64,000 nt of DNA from Opitutia bacterium (GTDB lineage Bacteria > Verrucomicrobiota > Verrucomicrobiia > Opitutales > Opitutaceae). Made by a program: the position numbers and the translations under genes. The notes below the pieces were generated by a model. The model had not been told where the DNA came from. It searched no databases and saw only the letters and a list, made by a program, of their open reading frames with translations. The stretch is taken from contig JACPPI010000009.1 of assembly GCA_016190985.1 (NCBI GenBank), positions 62,001 to 126,000 on the forward strand. Reading direction: 5' to 3'. Positions 39,887 through 48,089 of this stretch are shown piece after piece. Every line of letters begins with the position of its first letter. Within the stretch, counting starts at the first letter, position 1.

Positions 39887-41938
39887 TTGTCCAAGGCCGC
39901 ACACCCTTTGCCTGTCACCCGCTGGATCCGGCTTCTGCCGGCGGCGCTGCTGCTGGCTTTTCATTTTTCGCCGTTCGGCCCCGCGCTGGACCGGGCGTTC
40001 TTCGACGGCGCCAGCCGGCATCCGCTGCAAGCGCCGCCCCTGCCGGAAAACTCCGCGCTCGTGCTGGTGGACGAATCGACCATGGCGGCGATGAGCGCGC
40101 AGGGGGTGCGCTGGCCGTTTCCGCGCCGCGTGTTCGCCCAGCTGCTCGTGGCCCTGCACCAGGCCGGGGCGGAACATGTGCTGGTGGATGTGACCTTTCC
40201 CGAGGAATCCGACGCCGCGGAGCAGGATCTGTTGCTGGGCGAACTGGCGGCGGCGGCGCCTTCCGTCGTGCTCGCGCGCACCGCGGAGCTGGGCCCGGCG
40301 TTCTGGCGCGTGGACTTCCAGGCGCGGCACCGCGCCTATTTCCAGCAGCCGCGCACCGGCCTGGTGGAATTTCAGGCGGATGACGATGGCGTCGCCCGCG
40401 CCTACGCGCCGGCCGGCTCGCTCGCCGCCGCCGCCCGCCCCGCCAATCTGCCGCCGACGGCGGGCGGGCTGTTGCGCTGGCATGGCGGCCTGGCGCAGGT
40501 CGCCAGCCGGGGCGTGCCGGTGCTGTCGGCCGCGCCCTATATTGCCGCCGGCCGGCCGATCTTGGAGCGGATCATGCAAGCCGCCCCCGACCTGGATTTC
40601 GCCGCGGTGGCCCGCGCGCTGGCCGCCGAGCCGCAGCTCCCGGGCCCGCTGGCCGGGGCCGTGAAGGGCCGCACGGTCTTCGTGGGCACAAACGCCAGCG
40701 GCACCTTTGACGTGAAGCCTCTGCCCGTGGGCAAGTCCGAGCCCGGCGTGCTGATTCACTGGACGGCGTGGGCCAATCTCGCGGCGGACGGCTTCATCGC
40801 GCCGGCGCCCCGCGCGCTGACACTGGTCGCCGCCTTGCTCGCCGCCGCCGCCATCATCTGGGCCGGTCGCGGGCAAATCGCGCTGCGCGGTCCGCTGCTG
40901 ATGACCGGCGGCCTGATGGTGGCCTTGCTGGGCGGCGCCTACGCGTTGTTGTCCGCCGGGGTTTTTGTGGCCCCGGCCACCCCGGTCGCGGCCGCGCTGC
41001 TGACCCTGCTGGGGGTCGTGGCGGAAAGCTTCTGGCGCGAACAGGCGCGCAAGCGCGAGCTCCAGGCGATGTTCGGCGCCTACGTCGATCCGGGCGTGGT
41101 CGCGCAACTGGTGCGCAACCCCGGCGCGCTGCGACTCGGCGGCGAACTCCGGGAGGCGACGGTCTTTTTCTCCGACCTGGTCGGCTTCACCGAACTGTCC
41201 GAGAATCTCCGGGACCGGCCGGAGCTGATGGTCGAGGTGGTCAACGCCTACCTGGAGGAAACCAGCGAATGCCTGCACCGCCACGGCGCGTATGTGGACA
41301 AATACATCGGCGACGCGGTGATGGCGGTGTTCGGCGTGCCGCAGGATCGGCCGGACCATGCGCTGGCGGCCTGCCGGGCGGCGCTGGAGGCCCGCCGCGC
41401 GCTCGACACGGTGAACGCGCGCTATGCCGCCATGGCCGGGGTCCGGCTCGCGGTCCGCATCGGCCTGAACTCCGGCCAGATGATCGTCGGCAACCTCGGC
41501 TCGTCGCGGAAGAAGAACTACACGGTGATGGGCGACGCCGTGAACCTCGCCTCGCGGCTGGAGGGGGCGAACAAGGAATTCGGCACCGAAATCCTGCTGG
41601 GTGAGACGACGGCCCGCGCCGTCGCCGGGCATCTGGCGACCCGGCCGCTCACCCGCCTCCAGGTGAAAGGCAAGCTGGAGGCGGTCGAGGTCCACGAGTT
41701 GCTCGGTGAGCCGGACGCGCTGGATGAGTCACAGTGCGCCTTTCTCGCCGCCTACCTGCCGGGCTATGCCCACCACACCGCGCGCCGGTTTGCCGCGGCC
41801 GCCGCCGATTTTAGCCGTGCGCTCGCGGCCCGGCCGGATGATGCTGTCACCCGCGAGCTTCTCGCCCAATCCACCGCCTTTGCCGTCACGCCGCCCCCGC
41901 CCGACTGGCAACCGATCCTAACCCTGAAATCCAAATGA
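39887..41938 (+). CDS. CHASE2-domain class III adenylate cyclase (683 aa)
   Basis: An N-terminal helix (about residues 12-30), an extracytoplasmic CHASE2 sensor (about 34-300, with VLVDESTMAAM and FVGTNASGTFDVKPLPVG), three helices (about 305-385), then a cyclase domain with VFFSDLVGFTELSE and DKYIGDAVMAVFG supplying the two metal Asp residues and the substrate Lys, and NYTVMGDAVNLASRLEGANK supplying the transition-state Asn/Arg. Makes cAMP in response to a periplasmic signal. No ATG precedes the domain; TTG 39887 is used and TTG 39908 is the alternative. Coupled to the SH3 gene by 4 bp. Confidence 0.9.
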   Translation: MSKAAHPLPVTRWIRLLPAALLLAFHFSPFGPALDRAFFDGASRHPLQAPPLPENSALVLVDESTMAAMSAQGVRWPFPRRVFAQLLVALHQAGAEHVLVDVTFPEESDAAEQDLLLGELAAAAPSVVLARTAELGPAFWRVDFQARHRAYFQQPRTGLVEFQADDDGVARAYAPAGSLAAAARPANLPPTAGGLLRWHGGLAQVASRGVPVLSAAPYIAAGRPILERIMQAAPDLDFAAVARALAAEPQLPGPLAGAVKGRTVFVGTNASGTFDVKPLPVGKSEPGVLIHWTAWANLAADGFIAPAPRALTLVAALLAAAAIIWAGRGQIALRGPLLMTGGLMVALLGGAYALLSAGVFVAPATPVAAALLTLLGVVAESFWREQARKRELQAMFGAYVDPGVVAQLVRNPGALRLGGELREATVFFSDLVGFTELSENLRDRPELMVEVVNAYLEETSECLHRHGAYVDKYIGDAVMAVFGVPQDRPDHALAACRAALEARRALDTVNARYAAMAGVRLAVRIGLNSGQMIVGNLGSSRKKNYTVMGDAVNLASRLEGANKEFGTEILLGETTARAVAGHLATRPLTRLQVKGKLEAVEVHELLGEPDALDESQCAFLAAYLPGYAHHTARRFAAAAADFSRALAARPDDAVTRELLAQSTAFAVTPPPPDWQPILTLKSK

Positions 41939-42432
41939 ACCCACGCACCCATTCCCGGCTCTGGCCGCTGCTGTGCGGCCTGGCCGCCGCGGTGACCCTG
42001 CAGGCCGCCCTCGCGGCCGGCGGCGTCGCCTTCACCAAGCGCATGGAGACCAAGCTCCTGGCCGAACCGACCCCGCTGGCCGCGGTCAGCGCGAAGGTCG
42101 GCTATGCGAAGCCGCTCAAGATCGAGGCGGCCAAGGGCGCCTGGCTGAAGGTCCGCGAGGGTGAGAACACCGGCTGGGTTTTTTCCGGCAACGTCTCCGC
42201 CGTGGAAATCAAGGAGACTGCGGGGTTGGCCGGGCTCGGCCTCAACGCGAGCGCCACCACCGTCACCGCCGCCGCGCGCGGCCTGTCCGAGGAAGCCGCG
42301 GACTACGCGCAGCGCCACCAGCTGGGCACGGCCCGCGATGATCTCGCCTGGCTGCTGGAACAAAGCGCCGCCGTGACCGCGGAAGATCTCGAGGCCTTCC
42401 TGCAGAAAAATAAACTGGGGGAATTCAAATGA
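41935..42432 (+). CDS. Exported SH3-like domain protein (165 aa)
   Basis: A signal peptide (about residues 1-27) is followed by a bacterial SH3 domain (VAFTKRMETKLLAEPTPLAA to GAWLKVREGENTGWVFSGNV, about 30-90) and a helical C-terminal part (LSEEAADYAQRHQLG; TAEDLEAFLQKNKLGEFK). Such SH3 domains bind cell-wall peptides. ATGA overlaps with both the cyclase and the M48 peptidase genes suggest the three are made together and act in one envelope pathway. Confidence 0.82.
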   Translation: MNPRTHSRLWPLLCGLAAAVTLQAALAAGGVAFTKRMETKLLAEPTPLAAVSAKVGYAKPLKIEAAKGAWLKVREGENTGWVFSGNVSAVEIKETAGLAGLGLNASATTVTAAARGLSEEAADYAQRHQLGTARDDLAWLLEQSAAVTAEDLEAFLQKNKLGEFK

Positions 42433-43244
42433 ACGCCCGCCCCCTGCTGTTGTCCGCCCTCGCCCTGGCGTTGGCCGCGGCCGGCCGCGCCCTCGATCTG
42501 GGCGGGCTGAACAAGGGACTGAACATGCTCAACAAGGCCAAGGAGGCCAGGAGCACCCTCGACGAGGCCAGCAAACTGGTCGCGGTCATCGGCCCGGAGG
42601 AGGAGAGAGCGCTGGGCGAGACCGTCGCCCTGGAGATAATCGGCAAATTCGGCGGCTTGGTTCGCGACGAGGAGACGATGCGCCGGGTGAACCTGGTCGG
42701 CCACGCGCTGGCCCGTTACTCGGCGCGGCCGGACCACGCCTGGCGCTTCGGCGTCCTCAACTCCGACACGGTCAACGCCTTCTCGGCGCCCGACGGCCAT
42801 GTCTTCATCACCCGCGGGCTCTATCAAACCGCCACCGACGACGACCGGCTGGCCGCCATCCTCGGCCATGAAATCTCCCACATCACCGGGCGGCACGCGC
42901 TCCGGATCATCGAGACCGGGGAAAAGGGCTCCGTGCTGATGAAACACGTGTCTGCCCGGAGCGGGGATGCCCGGCAGGCCGACGCCTACCTCAACCAAGT
43001 CGGCCTGAACACGGGGAAGCTCGTGAAATTTCTGGTCGAAAAAGGCTTCGACCATCCGACGGAATTCGCGGCCGACCTCGACGGCCGCGCCCTGGCGGTC
43101 ACCACCGGCTACGCGCCCGGCGGATTGCGGGCCGTGCTGGAGGGCCTGCAGGCGAGGAAAGGCGACCCGAAGAAAATTTTCTCCGCCCACCCGCCGCTGG
43201 CCGAGCGGATCAAACGCCTGCCGGCCGCTCCCGTCGGGAATTGA
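42429..43244 (+). CDS. Exported M48-family metalloprotease (271 aa)
   Basis: A signal peptide (about residues 1-21) and the zinc-binding HEISH in ILGHEISHITGRHALR (about residues 149-164) with the third ligand Glu in FDHPTEFAADLDGRAL. Architecture as in BepA/YfgC and LoiP-type periplasmic peptidases, which degrade misfolded outer-membrane proteins. FSAHPPLAERIKRL near the C terminus is a family feature. Third gene of the cyclase-SH3-protease operon. Confidence 0.92.
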   Translation: MNARPLLLSALALALAAAGRALDLGGLNKGLNMLNKAKEARSTLDEASKLVAVIGPEEERALGETVALEIIGKFGGLVRDEETMRRVNLVGHALARYSARPDHAWRFGVLNSDTVNAFSAPDGHVFITRGLYQTATDDDRLAAILGHEISHITGRHALRIIETGEKGSVLMKHVSARSGDARQADAYLNQVGLNTGKLVKFLVEKGFDHPTEFAADLDGRALAVTTGYAPGGLRAVLEGLQARKGDPKKIFSAHPPLAERIKRLPAAPVGN

Positions 43245-43429
43245 TCCGGCTCAGGCGCGCCTCGGTCCGCCGGCGGATGAACGCTGCTGCCCCTTGAACC
43301 GGCGGCACATGTTTACCCGGACATCGCCGATGGCGACAGGGACCGCCGCGCGGTCGGACTGGATCTGGGCGCGCGGCGTTTCAGCCATTGCGCCGGGCCG
43401 GACCAGCCCCCACGTTTTCCGGCACGTCG

Positions 43430-44710
43430 ATGGAAACCCCCGCCTCCAGTCCTGCCCGCGCCTGGAGCTGGATCCCGTCGCTGTATTTCGCCCAGGGCAT
43501 TCCCTACGTCGTGGTGATGTCGCTCTCCACGGTCCTCTACAAGAACCTCGGCATCTCCAACACCGCCATCGCCTATTACACGAGCTGGCTCTATCTGCCG
43601 TGGGTCATCAAGCCGCTGTGGTCGCCGCTCGTGGACATGTTTCGCACGAAGCGCCTCTGGATCTGGTCGCTGCAATTCGTGATCGGCGTCGCCTTCGCCC
43701 TTGTCGCGCTGACGCTGCCCGGCCCGAAGTTCTTCCAGGTCTCGCTTGCCGTCTTCTGGCTGATGGCTTTCGCCTCGGCCACGCACGACATCGCCGCCGA
43801 CGGGTTCTACCTGCTCGCCATGCCCGCGGGGCAGCAATCCGCCTTCGTCGGCGTGCGCAGCACGTTCTACCGTCTCGCCACGCTCTCCGCCCAGGGCGGG
43901 CTCGTCTACCTCGCCGGCCGGCTCACCGACTCGACCGGCAGCGTCACCACCGCCTGGTCGATGGTTTTCAGCCTGCTCGCCGTCGTCTTTGTCGCGGTCG
44001 GCGGCTATCACTTTTCCCTCCTGCCCAAGCCCGCCGCCGACCGCGCCACGGTCGAGGGGGGCGATTTTCTGAAGGAATTTTTCGCCGTCTTCCTCGCGTT
44101 TTTCCGCAAGCCCGGCATCGGCCTCATCCTCGCCCACCTCTTGCTCTACCGTCTGGCCGAGTCGCAGGCGCTCAAGCTGCTCTCGCCCTTCCTCCTCGAC
44201 AAGCCCGCCGCGGGCGGCCTCGGCCTCACCACGCAGCAGCTCGGCATCGCCTACGGCACCGTCGGCATCATCGCCCTCACGCTCGGCGGGCTGGTCGGTG
44301 GCTGGGTCATTTCGCTCCACGGTCTCAGGCGCCTGCTCTGGCCCATGCTTCTCGCCATGCACACGCCGATCGTGGCGTTCCTGCTGCTGGCGATCTACCA
44401 GCCGTCAAGCCTCGTGATCGTTTCCGCCGCGCTGGCCGTCGAGCAGTTCGGCTACGGCTTCGGCTTCACCGCCTACATGCTCTACATGATGATGGTCGCC
44501 GAAGGCCCGCACAAGACGGCGCACTACGCCCTCTGCACCGGCTTCATGGCGCTCGGCATGATGCTGCCCGGCATGGTCGCCGGCCGGATCGAGGACCACA
44601 TCGGCTACCTGAATTTCTTCGCCTGGGTGCTCGTTTGCACCCTCCCGTCCTTCGTCACCACCGCCCTCGCCGCGCGCACGATCGATCCGGCCTTCGGCAA
44701 GAAGGCTTGA
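43430..44710 (+). CDS. AmpG-like MFS permease (426 aa)
   Basis: About twelve to fourteen hydrophobic helices. The N-terminal part, FAQGIPYVVVMSLSTVLYKN followed by AYYTSWLYLPWVIKPLWSPLVD, closely resembles AmpG and the PAT family, which import anhydromuropeptides during cell-wall recycling or carry acetyl-CoA. ATHDIAADGFY is also typical. ATG 43430 directly precedes the first helix. The 185 bp before it hold no other gene. It ends 6 bp from the convergent ilvA stop. Confidence 0.82.
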   Translation: METPASSPARAWSWIPSLYFAQGIPYVVVMSLSTVLYKNLGISNTAIAYYTSWLYLPWVIKPLWSPLVDMFRTKRLWIWSLQFVIGVAFALVALTLPGPKFFQVSLAVFWLMAFASATHDIAADGFYLLAMPAGQQSAFVGVRSTFYRLATLSAQGGLVYLAGRLTDSTGSVTTAWSMVFSLLAVVFVAVGGYHFSLLPKPAADRATVEGGDFLKEFFAVFLAFFRKPGIGLILAHLLLYRLAESQALKLLSPFLLDKPAAGGLGLTTQQLGIAYGTVGIIALTLGGLVGGWVISLHGLRRLLWPMLLAMHTPIVAFLLLAIYQPSSLVIVSAALAVEQFGYGFGFTAYMLYMMMVAEGPHKTAHYALCTGFMALGMMLPGMVAGRIEDHIGYLNFFAWVLVCTLPSFVTTALAARTIDPAFGKKA

Positions 44711-44716
44711 GCGGCG

Positions 44717-46051
44717 TCAGCGTGCCACCAGCACGGGAAACCCGTGCTTGCGCAGCGCGCGGTGCAACTCGCGGATGTGGGCGTGGTCGCGGGTCTCGAC
44801 CGTGCAGACCGCGTTGACCGCCGAGACATCGGGGCCGCTGAAGGCGCGGTCGTGCTCGATGTCCTTGATGCTCGCGCCGCTGGCGGCGATGACGCGCGTC
44901 AGCTCGGCGAGGCCGCCGGGGCGGTCGCTGATGACGGCGGTGAAGCGCGTGAGGCGGCCGTCATGCACGAGGCCCTTCTCGATGACGCGGCTGAGGATGG
45001 CGGGGTCGATGTTGCCGCCGCAGGCGACGAGGACAACGCGTTTGCCTTTCAGCTCGGGCAGCAGGCCGGCCATCATGGCAGCCAATGGGGTGGCGGCGGC
45101 GCCCTCGACCACGATTTTCTCGCGCTCAACGAAGCGCAGGATCGCCAGCGCGATCCAGTCCTCGCTGACCTGCACGACGCGGTCGACGCGGTCCCGGATG
45201 AGCGCAAAGGCGTTGGGCCCGACCGTCAGGGTGGCGAGGCCGTCGGCCAGCGTGGGCCGGCGCGGGCGCAGGACCGGGCGCCGGGCCTTGAGCGCGGCGG
45301 TGAGGTTGCCGGTGGCCGTGCTCTCAACCCCGATGATCCGGATTTTTTTCCGCAGCGATTTCACCGCGAGGCACAAACCCGCGAGCAGGCCGCCGCCGCC
45401 CACGGGGCACACGATGGTGTCGGCGTTTTTCACCTGCTCGAGGATTTCCAGGCCGATGGTTCCCTGGCCGGCGATGATGGCGGGCGCGTCGAAGCCGTGG
45501 ATGTAGGCCAGGCCCTCCTCCGCGGCGAGCCGGTCGGCCTCGGCCCGGGCCTCGGCGAAATCGCGGCCTTTCACGACGACGCGCGCGCCGAGGCGCTTCG
45601 AGGTGCTGACCTTGATCAACGGCGCATAGTCGGGCATGACCACCGTGACCGGAACGCCCAGCAACTGGCCGTGATACGCGAGGGCGGCGGCGTGGTTGCC
45701 GGCGGAGGCGGCGATGACCCCGCGCCTCTGCTGGTCGCGGGTGAGGCACAGCAGGGCGTTGCGCGCGCCGCGCTCCTTGAACGAGCCGGTGCGCTGCAGG
45801 TTGTCGAGCTTGCAGAAGACGCGCGCGCCGGTGATTTCCGAGAGCGGGATCGATTCGGGGCACGGGGTGACGATCACTCCGCCCGCGATGCGGCGGCGGG
45901 CGGCGCGGATGTCGGCAAGGGTGACGGACGGGGTGGTTTTGATGGCGCCGTTGTAGCGCGCGGCCCGTGGCGGGCAAGCTCGCTCCGGCTTGGATCGAAC
46001 CTGTGGGAGCGTGCTGGCACGCGACTGTCGCGACCAAGGTCGCTCCCACAA
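44717..46051 (-). CDS. ilvA: Threonine ammonia-lyase with ACT-like domain, start uncertain
   Basis: PLP enzyme that deaminates threonine to 2-oxobutanoate for isoleucine synthesis or catabolism. Seen: PLP lysine in TGSFKERGARNAL, Asn-containing AASAGNHAAALAYH, the phosphate loop CPVGGGGLLAGLC and the C-terminal ACT-like domain (FTAVISDRPGGLAELTRVIA). The conserved protein begins near VTLADIRAARRRI (about 45930), but no ATG, GTG or TTG lies there. The only upstream in-frame start is a TTG at 46051, inside a dispersed repeat; the next downstream is GTG 45877, which would remove the first helix. A non-standard start such as ATC 45943 is possible. Confidence 0.8.
   Translation of the reverse strand: MWERPWSRQSRASTLPQVRSKPERACPPRAARYNGAIKTTPSVTLADIRAARRRIAGGVIVTPCPESIPLSEITGARVFCKLDNLQRTGSFKERGARNALLCLTRDQQRRGVIAASAGNHAAALAYHGQLLGVPVTVVMPDYAPLIKVSTSKRLGARVVVKGRDFAEARAEADRLAAEEGLAYIHGFDAPAIIAGQGTIGLEILEQVKNADTIVCPVGGGGLLAGLCLAVKSLRKKIRIIGVESTATGNLTAALKARRPVLRPRRPTLADGLATLTVGPNAFALIRDRVDRVVQVSEDWIALAILRFVEREKIVVEGAAATPLAAMMAGLLPELKGKRVVLVACGGNIDPAILSRVIEKGLVHDGRLTRFTAVISDRPGGLAELTRVIAASGASIKDIEHDRAFSGPDVSAVNAVCTVETRDHAHIRELHRALRKHGFPVLVAR
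46002..46050. repeat. REP-like dispersed inverted repeat
   Basis: TGTGGGAGCG (46002-46011) and CGCTCCCACA (46041-46050) form a perfect 10-bp inverted repeat, with internal GTGCTGGCACGCGACTGTCG and CGACCAAGGTCG segments. 'TGTGGGAGCG..GCACGCGA..CGCTCCCACA' is a widespread bacterial interspersed palindrome family. It sits at the 5' end of the ilvA frame. Confidence 0.85.
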
Positions 46052-46104
46052 ACCCGGACGGCAGAAGGATTGCTGGTATACCCCGCGCTTGCTCCAGGGA
46101 TCTG

Positions 46105-46551
46105 TTACTTGCCCTTCTTTCCTCGCCGGGGCGTCTGGTCACCCATGATGCCCCTGCGCGCGGTTGCGCGCTCCGCGTCGTTCAACTGTCCGTCGCCGTC
46201 GCGGTCGAATTTCTTCACCTGCTCGGCACGGAACTTCGCGGCCTCCGCCTGCTCGGCATCGTCGAGCTGGCCGTCGCCGTCCTTGTCGAAGCGCTTCAGG
46301 ATCTGCTTGCGCCGCTCGTTGCCCCCGCCGCCCTGCTTGCGCATGGCGGCATGGGCGGCGGCTTTCTCGGCGTCATCGAGCCGGCCGTCGCCGTTCTTGT
46401 CGTGGCGCCTGATCAGTTCCTGGTGGTTTTTCTTCATCCTGCCGCCCGATTCGGCCGGGGTGTCGGCCGCCGCCATTTCGGTCTGGGCCGCGGCGGGCAG
46501 CGCCAGCAGCACCAGGGCCAGAAGGGTGGGTGAAACGGTGCTGGTTTTCAT
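46105..46551 (-). CDS. Exported EF-hand protein (148 aa)
   Basis: A signal peptide (about residues 1-23) and three canonical calcium-binding loops, DKNGDGRLDDAE, DKDGDGQLDDAE and DRDGDGQLNDAE, spaced about 35 and 25 residues apart. The C terminus is Lys/Arg-rich. Probably a periplasmic calcium-binding protein; partner unknown. ATG 46551 opens the signal. The ilvA region lies downstream across the REP-like repeat. Confidence 0.9.
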   Translation of the reverse strand: MKTSTVSPTLLALVLLALPAAAQTEMAAADTPAESGGRMKKNHQELIRRHDKNGDGRLDDAEKAAAHAAMRKQGGGGNERRKQILKRFDKDGDGQLDDAEQAEAAKFRAEQVKKFDRDGDGQLNDAERATARRGIMGDQTPRRGKKGK

Positions 46552-46630
46552 GGCCGGGGGAATATAGGGGTGACGTTGCCTAGACAAGACGCGCCGGCCC
46601 ATCCATGGTTACGGCGCCGTCCCCACCCCC

Positions 46631-46981
46631 ATGTATCAGGTCACTTTCTCCGAGCAAAGCATGCGCGAGCTGAACAAGCTCGGCAAACTGGCGCAGCTGG
46701 AGGCCATCGAGCCGATCAGCCAGATCCGGCCGGCCGACCTGGCGCAACCGCGCGAGCCGCTGGGCAAGTTCCACCGCAACGGCAAGGATTTCTACCGGCT
46801 GCGGGCGGGGGTGTTCCGCTTCTATTTCGAGGTGCAGGGCGACAACCTCCACACCCACTACATCCTGCACAAGGACTCGCTGGAGGACGCCCTTTTCCGG
46901 ATGAAGCTGCCCGTGAGTGAAAAACAGCTCTTCGAGCAGGACTCGAAGTTCTGGAAATACCTCGAGAGCCTGACCAAGTGA
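46631..46981 (+). CDS. RelE/ParE-like fold protein (116 aa)
   Basis: Begins MYQVTFSEQSMRELNKLGKL and continues GKFHRNGKDFYRLRAGVFRF, then YFEVQGDNLHTHYILHKDS, the pattern of RelE/ParE mRNA interferase or gyrase inhibitor folds, with Arg/Lys residues at the usual sites (KFHR..GKDFYRLR). No antitoxin gene precedes or follows; the next gene is pssA, 5 bp downstream. It may be a domesticated member regulating its neighbour rather than a toxin. Confidence 0.65.
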   Translation: MYQVTFSEQSMRELNKLGKLAQLEAIEPISQIRPADLAQPREPLGKFHRNGKDFYRLRAGVFRFYFEVQGDNLHTHYILHKDSLEDALFRMKLPVSEKQLFEQDSKFWKYLESLTK

Positions 46982-46986
46982 CCCCC

Positions 46987-47892
46987 ATGTCGGACCTCGA
47001 ACAGCGCGACAACCCCTACAACGTCATCCAGGCCAGCCGGATTTATTTCCTGCCCAACCTGATGACGGCGGGGAACCTGTTCTGCGGTTTCGGCGCCGTC
47101 ATCAAGTGCATCCAGGCGCGGTTGTTGACGGACGCCGGCGAATACGCGCAGCTCCACGCCGACCTGTCGTGGATGATGCTCTACACGCACGCGGTCTGGC
47201 TCATCCTCTTGGCGGTCATCTTCGACTCGCTGGACGGCCGGCTGGCGCGCTGGGGCGGGCGCACCTCCCTGTTTGGCGCGGAGTTCGACTCGCTGGCGGA
47301 CGTGGTGTCGTTCGGCGTGGCCCCGGCGCTGATGGTCTTTTTCCTGATCCTGGCGCCGCGCGAGGAATACCAGTGGTTCCGCGAACTGGGCTGGGTCATC
47401 GCCTTTGTCTACCTCCTGTGCGGGGCGGTGCGCCTGGCGCGGTTCAACGTCATCACCAATCCGTTGCTGCACCGGGCCGAGGCCGAATCCAGCAAGGACT
47501 TTGTCGGCCTGCCGATCCCCGCGGCGGCGGGCACGGTGGCCTCCCTGGTCCTGCTGCTGCTCAACCTGACCGCCAACGCCCAGCAGCTCCGGCAGTGGGC
47601 GCTGACGCTTCCGTTCATCCTGATGCTCGTGTCGTTCCTGATGGTCAGCACCATCCGCTATCCCAGTTTCAAGCAGATGAATTGGGAGACCAAGATCCGT
47701 TTCCGCAACCTGGTCTTCGTCTTCATCGGCCTCGTCCTGGTCGTCCGCCTGCAGGAAGTCGCCCTGTTCTTCCTTTTTCTCGCCTACATCGCCTATGGTC
47801 TCTTCGCCCATTACCAGCGCGGGGTGCGCCATGTCCAAATGCGGGCGCTGCGCCGGAAGGTTGTGAGGATGAAGCAGGAAGTTTCCGAATAA
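46987..47892 (+). CDS. pssA: CDP-diacylglycerol-serine O-phosphatidyltransferase (301 aa)
   Basis: Makes phosphatidylserine, the precursor of phosphatidylethanolamine. The CDP-alcohol motif is complete: DSLDGRLARWGGRTSLFGAE followed by FDSLAD, with all catalytic Asp residues. About seven helices follow NLMTAGNLFCGFGAV. ATG 46987 is used; GTG 46978 overlaps the preceding gene stop. Inner-membrane enzyme. Confidence 0.92.
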   Translation: MSDLEQRDNPYNVIQASRIYFLPNLMTAGNLFCGFGAVIKCIQARLLTDAGEYAQLHADLSWMMLYTHAVWLILLAVIFDSLDGRLARWGGRTSLFGAEFDSLADVVSFGVAPALMVFFLILAPREEYQWFRELGWVIAFVYLLCGAVRLARFNVITNPLLHRAEAESSKDFVGLPIPAAAGTVASLVLLLLNLTANAQQLRQWALTLPFILMLVSFLMVSTIRYPSFKQMNWETKIRFRNLVFVFIGLVLVVRLQEVALFFLFLAYIAYGLFAHYQRGVRHVQMRALRRKVVRMKQEVSE

Positions 47893-47922
47893 CTTTTCCC
47901 TGTGAACAAAGCCCGGGTTATT

Positions 47923-47953
47923 CGCGGTTGCTCAGGCCGGCTTCACAACCGCG
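47923..47953. terminator. Hairpin downstream of pssA (possible terminator)
   Basis: CGCGGTTG (47923-47930) and CAACCGCG (47946-47953) form a perfect 8-bp stem around a 15-nt loop, 31 bp after the pssA stop. There is no U tract, so intrinsic termination is uncertain. Confidence 0.35.
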
Positions 47954-47985
47954 CCGCCAAGTCGCTGCGCTCGGGAATCTCGAGG

Positions 47986-48014
47986 TTGTCCGCATAATCG
48001 CCCCCTATAATAAT
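47986..48014 (+). promoter_or_regulatory. Candidate dnaN promoter
   Basis: TTGTCC (47986-47991), 17 bp, then AATAAT (48009-48014) within an unusually AT-rich tract CTATAATAATACGGATA. It lies about 75 bp before the dnaN ATG. The call rests on resemblance to sigma-70 consensus only. Confidence 0.35.
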
Positions 48015-48089
48015 ACGGATACTTTTCATTATTGTGTCTCTCTTCAATCAGCCTTTGTTAGTTAACCCACCCACCCCGCTTTCCGCCTG

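Noticed and set aside
47893-48089. Possible replication origin upstream of dnaN
   Set aside because: No DnaA-box cluster and no dnaA gene in the window; only a hairpin and a promoter-like AT-rich stretch.
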